Source: Actinomycetota bacterium
Lineage (GTDB): Bacteria; Actinomycetota; Actinomycetes; Streptosporangiales; Streptosporangiaceae
Assembly (NCBI GenBank): GCA_027314515.1
Contig: DAHVAR010000091.1
Span: 1-64,000 of the forward strand
DNA length: 64,000 bases
Reading direction: 5' to 3'
The position numbers and the translations under genes were made by a program. Numbering within the stretch: the first letter of the stretch is position 1; each line of letters begins with the position of its first letter. Positions 50,204 to 58,900 of the stretch are shown piece by piece. A model generated the notes under the pieces. The model did not search any database. It was not told the DNA's origin and saw only the letters and a program-made list of their open reading frames with translations.

Positions 50204-50243
50204 CTGGTTACTCCTCGGCGAGCAGGTGGGCGGCGGGCAGGCG
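50204..50243. repeat. 40-bp direct repeat, copy B (abuts the ATPase start codon)
   Basis: Identical to 46666-46705; minus strand gives ...CTCGCCGAGGAGTAACCAG|ATG. Confidence 0.97.
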
Positions 50244-50274
50244 GCACAGCAGATGAGTTAATGTGACCCTATAC

Positions 50275-50327
50275 CTAGTGACAATGCAAGACCATGCGGC
50301 GTCTGGTTAGCTAGCGACAATGCAAGA
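50275..50327. promoter_or_regulatory. two near-identical 17-mers in the ABC/PadR divergent spacer
   Basis: ctagtgacaatgcaaga (50275-50291) and ctagcgacaatgcaaga (50311-50327), 36 bp apart. Confidence 0.6.
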
Positions 50328-50373
50328 TGAAATCGTTTCGTTACGAGACTCCTCGACCGGGGACTGACGACAC

Positions 50374-50967
50374 ATGCCCCTGCATCACGCGGTACTCGCC
50401 TTGCTGGCAGACAAGCCGGCTCACGGCTACGAGCTGAAGAGCAGCTTCGAGCAGGCCGTCGGCGACCAGTGGGGCGGCCTGAACATCGGGCATCTGTATC
50501 AGATACTCGACCGGCTCAGCCGGGACGGGCTGATCGAGTCGGAGCGGCAGCCGCAGCAGGTCAAGCCCGACCGTGTCGTTCACCACCTGACCCCGGCCGG
50601 GCGCGAAGAGCTGGACCGGTGGCTGGCCGAGCCGAGCGCCCGCCAGCGCGGTTACCGGGATGACTTCTTCCTCAAGCTGATGGCTGCCGCGCAGGCCGGG
50701 GACCAGCAGACCCTCGATGGCGTACTGCGTCGCCAGCGGGCGCACCTGCTGCGGGAGCTGCGCGGCCTTGCCGAAGCCAGGACTCAGTCGCCGTCGGACG
50801 TCGTGGCCCTGCTGATCACCGCGGCTGAGCTCCATGTCCGGGCTGATCTCGGCGTCGTTGACGCAGCCGAGCAGGCGCTCACGACGAGCGTCGCGCATCC
50901 GGAAGCCAGCCGGGCGCGCCCGGAGCCGGCGACGAGGGCCGGAACCAGCGAGGCCGCCGCAGGCTGA
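50374..50967 (+). CDS. PadR family transcriptional regulator
   Basis: 'LHHAVLALLADKPAHGYELKSSFEQAVGDQWGGLNIGHLYQILDRLSRDGLIE'. Confidence 0.95.
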   Translation: MPLHHAVLALLADKPAHGYELKSSFEQAVGDQWGGLNIGHLYQILDRLSRDGLIESERQPQQVKPDRVVHHLTPAGREELDRWLAEPSARQRGYRDDFFLKLMAAAQAGDQQTLDGVLRRQRAHLLRELRGLAEARTQSPSDVVALLITAAELHVRADLGVVDAAEQALTTSVAHPEASRARPEPATRAGTSEAAAG

Positions 50968-51161
50968 CTCCGGGCTGGCCCGCATCCGGCCCGTTTCCCG
51001 TCGCAGGCTTCGGTTCGGCCCGGTTTGCGGGCGCACTAGCGCAGTGGCCGGCAGCCGATCACCCGGCGCGGATGAGGCTCGGCCCCTGCCGTGCTGTGCA
51101 GAATCGACAGTGTGCCGACACTGCTGCAATCCCCGGGCACGGAGTGAGAAGCGGGTACGTC

Positions 51162-52496
51162 GTGGGCGCGTACGGACAGGCCGGATCCGCTGAGCAGGAG
51201 ACGGTTGCCGGGGCTGACGCCGCGCAGCGCTGGCTCGCCCGGCTGAGCTTGGTGCTCGTTGCGGTTGCTGTCGCGATACCAGCGGTCTTTGCCGGGCTGA
51301 AGAGCATCGCGATGCTGGGCGTCGGCGTGGCGGCGGCTGCCGTGAGCCTCGCCGCGGCGTATGCGTTCCTGTCGCGGCGAGGCTCACTGCGCTGGCTGGC
51401 ACTGGCCGCCTTCGTCGCCGCGCCGGTTGCCGTCATCGCTCTCTATGCGTTCGCCGGGCTGCTCTGGGTGGCGCTCGCGGCGGCTGCCAGCTGGCTGCTC
51501 GCGGGGGTTACGGCACGGTCCGCGCTGGCCCGCGGCCGGACCGGCGACCGGATGCCCGAATGTCCTGCCCGCCCGGTCCGGCATCCGTTCCTGATCATGA
51601 ACCCGAAGTCCGGTGGCGGGAAGGTGGACAGGTTCGACCTCAAGCGCAAAGCCGAGGATCTTGGCGCCGAGGTCTTTCTCATGGCTGGGCCCGAGCCAGT
51701 CGACGTCACCGCGGTGGCTGAGAAGGCGGCCGCGGACGGCGCCGATCTGCTCGGCGTTGCCGGCGGTGACGGCACGCAAGCGCTGGTAGCCGGCGTGGCG
51801 GCCGAGCACGGTATCCCGTTCATGGTGATCACGGCTGGTACTCGTAATCACTTCGCGCTGGATCTCGGGCTGGACCGTGACGATCCTTCGGCGTGCCTTG
51901 AAGCGTTGCGGGACGCCGTCGAACTGCGCGTAGATCTGGGCACGATCGGCTCCCGGACGTTCGTGAATAACGCATCGTTCGGTGCCTATGCCGACGTGGT
52001 CCAGACTCCCGAATACCGCGACGACAAGCTGGGCACGACGCTTGACGTGCTGCCGGGCTTGCTCGAGGAGCACCGCGGGCCACGGCTCAGGGCGCGAGCG
52101 GATGGCGTCGAGCTCGGTGCGCCGCAAGCGCTGCTGGTGGCCAACAACCCGTACGGAAGCGGGGACATCGCGGGGCTCAGCCGCCGGCCGCGGCTTGATC
52201 GCGGCATCCTCGGCGTGGTCGGCGTCTATGTGAGTAGCGCGCGGCAGGCAGCCAGCCTGCTGGGCGGCAGGCGGGCGGGCGGCCTGAACCTGCTGACCGC
52301 GACTAAGGTCGAGATCACTGCTGTCCGTCCCGAAGTCTCGGTCGGGGTAGACGGCGAGGCGCTGTCGATGCCCACGCCGGTGCTGTGCGCAGTCCGTCCC
52401 GGCGCGCTCCGCGTGCGGGTGCCACGGCACCGGCCAGGTGCCAGCCTGGCGAAGCCGCCGATGGACTGGGCGCGGCTGAGACAACTCGCCCGGTAG
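51162..52496 (+). CDS. diacylglycerol kinase family lipid kinase
   Basis: N-terminal TM segments then 'FLIMNPKSGGGKV', 'LLGVAGGDGTQALVAGVA', 'ITAGTRNHFALDLGLDRDDP'; start among GTG 51162 or upstream. Confidence 0.88.
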   Translation: MGAYGQAGSAEQETVAGADAAQRWLARLSLVLVAVAVAIPAVFAGLKSIAMLGVGVAAAAVSLAAAYAFLSRRGSLRWLALAAFVAAPVAVIALYAFAGLLWVALAAAASWLLAGVTARSALARGRTGDRMPECPARPVRHPFLIMNPKSGGGKVDRFDLKRKAEDLGAEVFLMAGPEPVDVTAVAEKAAADGADLLGVAGGDGTQALVAGVAAEHGIPFMVITAGTRNHFALDLGLDRDDPSACLEALRDAVELRVDLGTIGSRTFVNNASFGAYADVVQTPEYRDDKLGTTLDVLPGLLEEHRGPRLRARADGVELGAPQALLVANNPYGSGDIAGLSRRPRLDRGILGVVGVYVSSARQAASLLGGRRAGGLNLLTATKVEITAVRPEVSVGVDGEALSMPTPVLCAVRPGALRVRVPRHRPGASLAKPPMDWARLRQLAR

Positions 52497-52501
52497 CCGT
52501 A

Positions 52502-52993
52502 GTGCGGGTCGGCTACGCGCGCGTGTCGGACTGGCGGGACCTGCTGCGCTGGGCCGCAGATCTGTCGGCGAGAACCGTCGTCATCGACGTGGAACCGCTA
52601 GTCGCATTCTGGGACACCAGCCAGGAACATCTCGACCAGGGAGTCGCGGCCGTGCTCGCCCAGGTTGCCGCGATTCCGCCGGTAGAGGTGGTGTGCTTCG
52701 CCACCAATTCGGCCCGGCGGTTGTCCGGCACTCCGTCCGGCGCTGGCGTCCGCGTGATCTACCTGCCGTCTGCCCGCAAGCCGCTTAACACAGCGCCGTA
52801 CCGCAACCTGCCCCGGCCCGGGATTGTCATCGGTGACCAGCCTGCGACCGACGGCGTCCTTGCCCGTCGGCTCGGATACACGTTCCTGCACTACTCGCCG
52901 CTGCTGGCCAGCGTGCCGGCCGGGCCGCGCCTCCTGCAGCGATGCGGACAGTGGCTGCTGCCGTTGCTGTTCGGGAATCAGCGACGGCAGTGA
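52502..52993 (+). CDS. YqeG-like HAD superfamily protein with altered motif I
   Basis: 'VVIDVEPLVAFWDTS' (motif I), 'CFATNSAR' (II), 'ARKPLNTAPY' (III), 'VIGDQPATDGVLARRLGYTFLHYSPL' (IV). Confidence 0.75.
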   Translation: MRVGYARVSDWRDLLRWAADLSARTVVIDVEPLVAFWDTSQEHLDQGVAAVLAQVAAIPPVEVVCFATNSARRLSGTPSGAGVRVIYLPSARKPLNTAPYRNLPRPGIVIGDQPATDGVLARRLGYTFLHYSPLLASVPAGPRLLQRCGQWLLPLLFGNQRRQ

Positions 52994-53051
52994 GACCGGG
53001 GCGCTAGGCACCCGCGCCCTAGGCGATGCACAAGGACGTCGCCGAGCGGCG

Positions 53052-53504
53052 TCAGGCCACGAACAGCGACAGCGTGTCAGCTACGCAGGCCGCCTTCTCC
53101 TGGCCCTCGACCTCAACCCGCATCCGCACGTGCGCGAGTGAGCCGAGATGGGTCTCCTTGACGTCGGTCAGCGTCGCCTCGGCCCGGATGGACGAGCCGG
53201 TCAGCACCGGCGATGGGAAGCGGACCCGGTCCAGGCCGTAGTTGATGCCCATGGTCAGGTTCTCGATCCGGAAGATCTCCATCGACAGGATCGGCAGCAG
53301 CGACACGGTCAGATAGCCGTGGGCGATCGTTCCGCCGAAGGGGCCGCGCGCCGCGCGCTCGAGGTCAACGTGAATCCACTGGTGATCTCCAGTGGCGTCG
53401 GCGAAGGCATTCACCTGCTCCTGGGTGATCTTGTGCCACTCGCTGAAACCGAGGCTCTCGCCCTTGACCGCGACGAACTCGTCCAGGTTGGCAAAGGTGC
53501 GCAC
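53052..53504 (-). CDS. MaoC family dehydratase
   Basis: 'INAFADATGDHQWIHVDLERAARGPFGGTIAHGYLTVSLLP'-type hot-dog signature. Confidence 0.94.
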   Translation of the reverse strand: MRTFANLDEFVAVKGESLGFSEWHKITQEQVNAFADATGDHQWIHVDLERAARGPFGGTIAHGYLTVSLLPILSMEIFRIENLTMGINYGLDRVRFPSPVLTGSSIRAEATLTDVKETHLGSLAHVRMRVEVEGQEKAACVADTLSLFVA

Positions 53505-53645
53505 GCCAGTAACCTCCGGGTGAGTCAGGCAGATCCGCCCTCCGGCTAGCCGCGGGCGGGACTAACAGGACAATAGCGCCAGTCGCCCGCTGCCGACAGC
53601 CTGCGGCCGATGACTGCCTGCGGCTCGCTGGCCGGCCGCGCACGC

Positions 53646-54284
53646 CTAGATGCTGCCGAATAGCCGGTCGCCGGCATCGCCCAGGCCGGGCACGATGTAG
53701 CCCTTGTCGTTGAGCCCGGCGTCGACGGCGCCGGTCACCACCTGAACCGGGACGCTGCCATCCTGGAAGCCGGCGGCCAGCCTGGCCAGCCCTTCCGGCG
53801 CTGCTACCAGGCAGATCGCCGTGACTGTCGCGGCGTTGCGATCGAGCATCATCGTGATGACCGTCTCCATCGACCCGCCGGTGGCCAGCATCGGATCCAG
53901 GATGAACGTGTCCCGTCCGGTCAGGTCGGCCGGCAGCCGTGTCGCGTAGGTCGAGGCAATCAGCGTTTCCTCGTTCCTGACGAGCCCGGCGAAGCCGATG
54001 TCCGCGCGCGGCAGCAGGCTGGCGAGACCATCAAGCATCCCGATTCCGGCCCGGAGGATCGGTACCAGCAACGGGACCGGCCTGGCCAGCCGCACGCCGT
54101 CGGCTGGCGCCACAGGCGTGACCATCTGGACGGGCTCGACCCGCACGTTCCTCGTTGCCTCGTATCCGAGCAACGTGGTCAGCTCGTACGCAAGTCGCCT
54201 GAAGGTCGGGGTGTCGGTGCCGCGGTCACGCAGCGCGGTGAGCTTGTGCGCGACGAGCGGATGATCGGCAACGGTCGTTTGCAT
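53646..54284 (-). CDS. upp: uracil phosphoribosyltransferase
   Basis: '[18 protein letters not shown]', '[19 protein letters not shown]', '[14 protein letters not shown]'. Confidence 0.96.
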   Translation of the reverse strand: MQTTVADHPLVAHKLTALRDRGTDTPTFRRLAYELTTLLGYEATRNVRVEPVQMVTPVAPADGVRLARPVPLLVPILRAGIGMLDGLASLLPRADIGFAGLVRNEETLIASTYATRLPADLTGRDTFILDPMLATGGSMETVITMMLDRNAATVTAICLVAAPEGLARLAAGFQDGSVPVQVVTGAVDAGLNDKGYIVPGLGDAGDRLFGSI

Positions 54285-54347
54285 GCTCGGTAGTGTGCCA
54301 GCCGCCCCGCGCCCGCCGCCGCTAGCGCTCGGCTGTCAGGCGCGGTG

Positions 54348-54869
54348 CTAACCGCGCCGCTCGGCTGCCGCTTCAGCGAGCAGTTGCCCGGCGGCTTCCA
54401 GGCAGCCGGGGCCGAAAGCATCCTCGACAGCAGCCAGCAGTGCCTGCTGCGCGCTGGAGATCGCTTCCGCCGCGGCCCGGATCTGCGGCACCGTCCACTT
54501 CCGGCCGGCGACCTGGTAACTGCGCCGCAGGCTCTGCAGCGCGGCGGGCGCGCCGTGAGCTTCGTTGCCCCAGGCTTCGTGCACCAGCATGTTCCGGTCG
54601 CGGTTGGCTTCGCGGCAGGCATGCAGCGCAGTCCGGATCGCATCTCGCTGGGCGACGGGCAGCTCCGCATGGTGGCGCGCTACCGCGTCACAGTTCTCGA
54701 TGAGCCAGTGCGTCTCCTGACTGCTTGCGACCACCGCGGCGTAGGCGCCGCCGACGAGCGTGCAGAAGCTCATCCGCAAGGCGATCTCCAGCACCGCGGC
54801 CCGCTCGACAACCTGCCCGAGTATCTCGAAGCGCTCGTCCGGGGGATCGGTTCTCGGCGGCTCCGTCAT
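54348..54869 (-). CDS. conserved-looking alpha-helical protein of unknown function
   Basis: 173 aa from ATG 54869 (MTEPPRTDPPDERFEILGQVVERAAVLEIALRMSF...RDRNMLVHEAW...). Confidence 0.65.
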   Translation of the reverse strand: MTEPPRTDPPDERFEILGQVVERAAVLEIALRMSFCTLVGGAYAAVVASSQETHWLIENCDAVARHHAELPVAQRDAIRTALHACREANRDRNMLVHEAWGNEAHGAPAALQSLRRSYQVAGRKWTVPQIRAAAEAISSAQQALLAAVEDAFGPGCLEAAGQLLAEAAAERRG

Positions 54870-54968
54870 AGCCGGCAGCCTAGAACCTGCCGCCTCCGGC
54901 GGGCCGCGCGCCCGCCTTGTTGACGGTCGCGTCGTGCACGCGAATCGAAACTGTGTTCTACTAATGGG

Positions 54969-55496
54969 ATGAGCACGGTCGTCCGTCCGGAGTGGTGGTG
55001 CTATCCGTTGCAGTGCCCGGCAGGTCATCCGTGGGCACCGGGGCGCGTCACGGTGGGCTGGATGCCATGTGACTGCCCGAGCACCCGGACCCACGGTGTG
55101 CTTGGTCACCTGTGGGTCCGGTGCCGAGAAGACAGCTGCCCGTCGATCTGGTACCGGCCGCGTCACGAGCGCGCCGTGTTAGGCCCTGCCCGCAGCCGGC
55201 TGCCGCGGTTCTGGCCTCCGTTAGCCTGGCCCATGCTCCGGCATGAGCACGGTGTGCTCCTCCGGCATGAGCACGGTGTGCTCATCCAGCAGGTAGTCGA
55301 AGGCAAGCGGGGTGCAGTCGTGCTGCGCGAGCCAGTCCATGAACGTCACGTGCACCGGATGTGCCCGGTAGGCGTTCATGGTCGCCACGTCCGCGAACTC
55401 GGTGTACAGCAGGTAGGCGTAGCCGCGGTTGCGGGCACCGGTCAGGTCGGTGCCCAGGCGGCATTTTGTCATCAGGCCGATCTCGCCCGGCCATGA
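54969..55496 (+). CDS. Cys/His-rich small protein; ORF runs on antisense through the next gene
   Basis: 'LQCPAGHPWAPGRVTVGWMPCDCP...GHLWVRCREDSCPSIWYRPRHER' then non-characteristic tail. Confidence 0.5.
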   Translation: MSTVVRPEWWCYPLQCPAGHPWAPGRVTVGWMPCDCPSTRTHGVLGHLWVRCREDSCPSIWYRPRHERAVLGPARSRLPRFWPPLAWPMLRHEHGVLLRHEHGVLIQQVVEGKRGAVVLREPVHERHVHRMCPVGVHGRHVRELGVQQVGVAAVAGTGQVGAQAAFCHQADLARP

Positions 55497-55580
55497 CGCC
55501 ACCATGTCCCGCATCTGCGTCGCCTCTGCCGCGGACAGTTCGCGCGGAAAGCTGAACAGCACGATGTGCTGCAAGGTCAT
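55221..55580 (-). CDS. Dabb family (stress-responsive A/B barrel) protein
   Basis: 'MTLQHIVLFSFPRELSAAEATQMRDMVASWPG...YLLYTEFADVATMNAYRAHPVHVTFMDWL'. Confidence 0.9.
   Translation of the reverse strand: MTLQHIVLFSFPRELSAAEATQMRDMVASWPGEIGLMTKCRLGTDLTGARNRGYAYLLYTEFADVATMNAYRAHPVHVTFMDWLAQHDCTPLAFDYLLDEHTVLMPEEHTVLMPEHGPG
55237..55284. repeat. 24-bp in-frame tandem duplication at the Dabb C-terminus
   Basis: tccggcatgagcacggtgtgctc(c/a) x2; encodes EHTVLMPE EHTVLMPE. Confidence 0.95.
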
Positions 55581-55609
55581 CGTGGATCTCCTCGGTGGTC
55601 AGTCAGCCG

Positions 55610-57202
55610 TCACGAGCCCTCGGCTTCGGCCGGCACCTTCGCCATCTCGACGTCGAACACTCCGTCTCCGGAGTACCGGAGGCCGCAGTAGTAGCCGATG
55701 AAGTAGAAGATCAGCGACATGGCGGCGAAGACCACGGTGTCCCAGGGGAACGGGATGATTCCGGAGCCGCCGAACTGGGCGCTGCCCAGGTAGGAGAACA
55801 GCACGATAGACCCGAGGTAGGCCGGCATCCAGATGCCCCACTTGACGTCGTGCGCGGTGAGCCTGCGATGCGGGACGTAGAAGAACAGCAGCAACAGTCC
55901 GACGGCCACGGAGGGGATGAGCACGCGCACCGAGTGCCAGCCCGCCCAGTAGATCATCACGCTGCTGACGGTGAAGGCCCACGGCGCGAGCACCTTGTAG
56001 GCAGGGAGCCGGTAGGGCCGCGGCTCGTCCGGGTTCTTGCGCCGGAAGATCGCCAGCGCCAGCGGGCCGGGGGCGTAGGAGAGCAGGAGCGCACTCGCCA
56101 CCAGCGGGAACAGCGAGGTGAACGCGGGCAGCAGCACAATGTAGATGGCCGAGACGACCAGCACCAGGATGTTGGAGACCCACGGGATGCCGTCCGCGCT
56201 CAGCCTGGTGAACGCCATTGGCAGGTAGCGGTCGTGCTTGGAGAGCGTGTGGCCTACCCGTGAGCACCCCCCGTAGTAGATGTAGCCGTCCTTGAAGGTG
56301 GCGATCAGCGTGACTACCAGGGCGATCAGGCCGATCGTGGCCAGCGCCACACCGTCGGAGACGCTGGTCAAGGGGAACGCCAGGCTGTTCAGCCCGGCCC
56401 AGTCGCCCGCTTTCACGTGCATGGCGCCGAAGTTGATCGCACCGTTGACCGCCAGGCTCTCCAGCGCGTAGATGACCATGGTGATGAAAAGGGTGATGAA
56501 GACGGCCTTGGGGATGACCTTTCCTGGATCGCGGACTTCCTCGGCGTAGTCGATCGGCTGGCGGAATCCGCCGTAGCCGTAGATCGTGGCCGAGATGGCC
56601 AGGAACACCCCGCTGTAGCCCATCGGGGCGAAGCCGCCGAAATGCGAGAAGTTATGCGGGTGGAACTGGGTCAGCAGCGCCAGGATCAAGACGACGAGGC
56701 CGACGATCGTGGCGATCGTCAGCACGTTGTTGATCTGCCCCATGTACCTGATCCGCAGCCAGTTGATGATCGCGACAGCTACCAGGATGAGCAGCGTGGT
56801 GAGGATGCCGGCCGTTGTCAGCTTGGTGCCCGTGTACAGGCCAGGGAACCAGTAAGCGAGGTACTCGGTGAACGCGACGCAGATAGATGGCACTGCCAGC
56901 GCGTATCCGATGAACGATCCCCAGGCGTTCAGCACGCCCACGATGGGCCCGCTGCTACGAGCCGGGTAGTAGGCGACGCCGCCGGCCCGCGGCCACATGG
57001 TGCCGAGCTCCACGTAGGCCATCGCCACCGCCAGGATCAGCAGCAGGGCAATCACCCACGAGATGATCCCTGACGGCCCGGCGAGGGCGAGAACCGAGAC
57101 TGGGGTGAAGCCGACCGCGGGGCCGAGAATCGCCCCGGTAGCCAGGAACACGACGCTCCACAGGCCGAGTTCGCGCCGGTACTGATGAGAGGTAGATGAC
57201 AT
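55610..57202 (-). CDS. APC family amino acid/amine permease
   Basis: 12-TM, 'WSVVFLATGAILGPAVGFTPVSVLALAGPSGIISWVIALLL', 'GFRQPIDYAEEVRDPGKVIPKAV'. Confidence 0.92.
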   Translation of the reverse strand: MSSTSHQYRRELGLWSVVFLATGAILGPAVGFTPVSVLALAGPSGIISWVIALLLILAVAMAYVELGTMWPRAGGVAYYPARSSGPIVGVLNAWGSFIGYALAVPSICVAFTEYLAYWFPGLYTGTKLTTAGILTTLLILVAVAIINWLRIRYMGQINNVLTIATIVGLVVLILALLTQFHPHNFSHFGGFAPMGYSGVFLAISATIYGYGGFRQPIDYAEEVRDPGKVIPKAVFITLFITMVIYALESLAVNGAINFGAMHVKAGDWAGLNSLAFPLTSVSDGVALATIGLIALVVTLIATFKDGYIYYGGCSRVGHTLSKHDRYLPMAFTRLSADGIPWVSNILVLVVSAIYIVLLPAFTSLFPLVASALLLSYAPGPLALAIFRRKNPDEPRPYRLPAYKVLAPWAFTVSSVMIYWAGWHSVRVLIPSVAVGLLLLFFYVPHRRLTAHDVKWGIWMPAYLGSIVLFSYLGSAQFGGSGIIPFPWDTVVFAAMSLIFYFIGYYCGLRYSGDGVFDVEMAKVPAEAEGS

Positions 57203-57272
57203 GTTGGCCTCCTTCGAAAGGCCCGGGCGGTCACCATCGAAAGCCGGACGGGCCGGCCTGCCGGGCTTCGGT

Positions 57273-58877
57273 TCAGAAGAACTCGAAGTACTCGCGCATC
57301 TCCCAGTCGCTGATGTTCTGTCCTTCCGGTGGCGGGTTCTCCGCGATGGCCGCGTTGTAGCGGGCCACCTCGGCGCGCTTCATTTGCAGCAGGTAGTCGA
57401 CCAGGATGTCGCCGAACGCCTTGCGGAAGAACTCGTCTTGATCGAGCACGCCAACCGCGTTGTCGAGGGACGCCGGAAGGGGCGTGTTCTGCGTGGCGTA
57501 CGGGTCGGCCTCGACCGGCGGCGGCGGGTCGAGCGCGCGGCGGATGCCGTCGAGCCCGGCGGCGATGTTCGCCGCCATGTACAAGTACGGGTTGGCGGCC
57601 GGCTCGCCGATCCGCATCTCTACGTGGCTGTTCGCGTCGCCGGGCGCACCCTGAACGCGGACCAGCGCCCCTCGGTTCTCCAGTGCCCAGCACACCCGGT
57701 CGGGCGCGAAGGAGTATGGCCGGAAGCGCTTGTAGCCGTTGACCGTCGGTGTGGCGAACACGCTCATCGGCAGCGCGTGCTCGAGCAACCCGGCGACGAA
57801 CTGCCGTCCGGTCAGCGACAGGTAGTCGTCGTCGCTGGCGAACTCGTTCCGCCCGTCCTGCCGCGAGATCAGCGACTCGTGCAGGTGCCAGCCCGACGGG
57901 AAGAAGTTCGGCAGCGCAGGTACGCACATGAACGTCGCCAGCAGCCCGCGGCGCTGGCAGATCTGCTTGACGGCGGACCTGAACAACACCACCGCGTCGG
58001 CTGCTGCCAGCCCGCCGATCGGGCTGAAGCTGAACTCGATCTGGCCGGGCCCCCACTCATCCTCCATCGAGCGGGGCGGGAGCCCGACGGCCGCGAGGCC
58101 ATCGCGGATCGCCTCCAGCGTGCTCGAAACGCTGTCCAGCCGTACCTCCGACAGGTACTGGTAGCCGCGCTCGAAGACGCTGACCGCAGGAGGCGGCGCG
58201 GTGAAGCCGGCGTCCTGCGGTGCGATGTGCTCGGAGTCGAGCTTGACGATGTAGTACTCGATCTCGATCCCGGCCAGGTAATCGAAGCCGGCGTCGCCGA
58301 GCTCGGACAGCATGCGCCGCATCAGCCCGCGGCCATCCAGCGGCACTGGCTGGCCACTGGAGAAGTACGTGTCGCACAGCATCCATCCGGTCCGGTCGGC
58401 CCAGGGCAGCACGCGGAACGTGGCCGGATCGGGTACGAGCACGACATCCGGGAAACCGGTGAACTCCGCGATGCCGAACCCGCCGCCGGCAGCGAAGGCC
58501 GGCACGAACACCTGGTTGCCAGTGTCAAGACTGTAGATCGCACCGGAGAAGTCCAGGCCGTTGGACATCGCGGCGATGGCCACCTCGGGCGACAACGACT
58601 TAGCGCGGGGCATGCCGTGCTGATCCACGACCACCAGCCGGACGGTGCGGAGGTCCAGCGCGCGGATCTGACCGGCGACCTCGGCCGCCATTGCGGCCTG
58701 CTCCGGCGTATACAGGCCGTTGCGCGCGACGAATCCTGGCTGGCCAACGCCGTGCGCGTCAGTACGCCCTGGGGGGACCCCAGAACCCGATGGCCGACCC
58801 GCGGCCGGGCTGCTGCTTGTCACGTGGCTGTCCTCCGATGCAGTTGTGTCTGAGTCGGCCAGACACCGGGAAGCCAA
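57273..58877 (-). CDS. glutamine synthetase-like gamma-glutamyl amine/amino acid ligase
   Basis: 'EDEWGPGQIEFSFSP', 'PSGWHLHESL', 'NGYKRFRPYSFAPDRVCWALENRGALVRVQG', 'EMRIGEPAANPYLYMAANIAAGLDGI'. Confidence 0.9.
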   Translation of the reverse strand: MASRCLADSDTTASEDSHVTSSSPAAGRPSGSGVPPGRTDAHGVGQPGFVARNGLYTPEQAAMAAEVAGQIRALDLRTVRLVVVDQHGMPRAKSLSPEVAIAAMSNGLDFSGAIYSLDTGNQVFVPAFAAGGGFGIAEFTGFPDVVLVPDPATFRVLPWADRTGWMLCDTYFSSGQPVPLDGRGLMRRMLSELGDAGFDYLAGIEIEYYIVKLDSEHIAPQDAGFTAPPPAVSVFERGYQYLSEVRLDSVSSTLEAIRDGLAAVGLPPRSMEDEWGPGQIEFSFSPIGGLAAADAVVLFRSAVKQICQRRGLLATFMCVPALPNFFPSGWHLHESLISRQDGRNEFASDDDYLSLTGRQFVAGLLEHALPMSVFATPTVNGYKRFRPYSFAPDRVCWALENRGALVRVQGAPGDANSHVEMRIGEPAANPYLYMAANIAAGLDGIRRALDPPPPVEADPYATQNTPLPASLDNAVGVLDQDEFFRKAFGDILVDYLLQMKRAEVARYNAAIAENPPPEGQNISDWEMREYFEFF

Positions 58878-58900
58878 GCCTGCCGGCGCCGGGCACCGGA

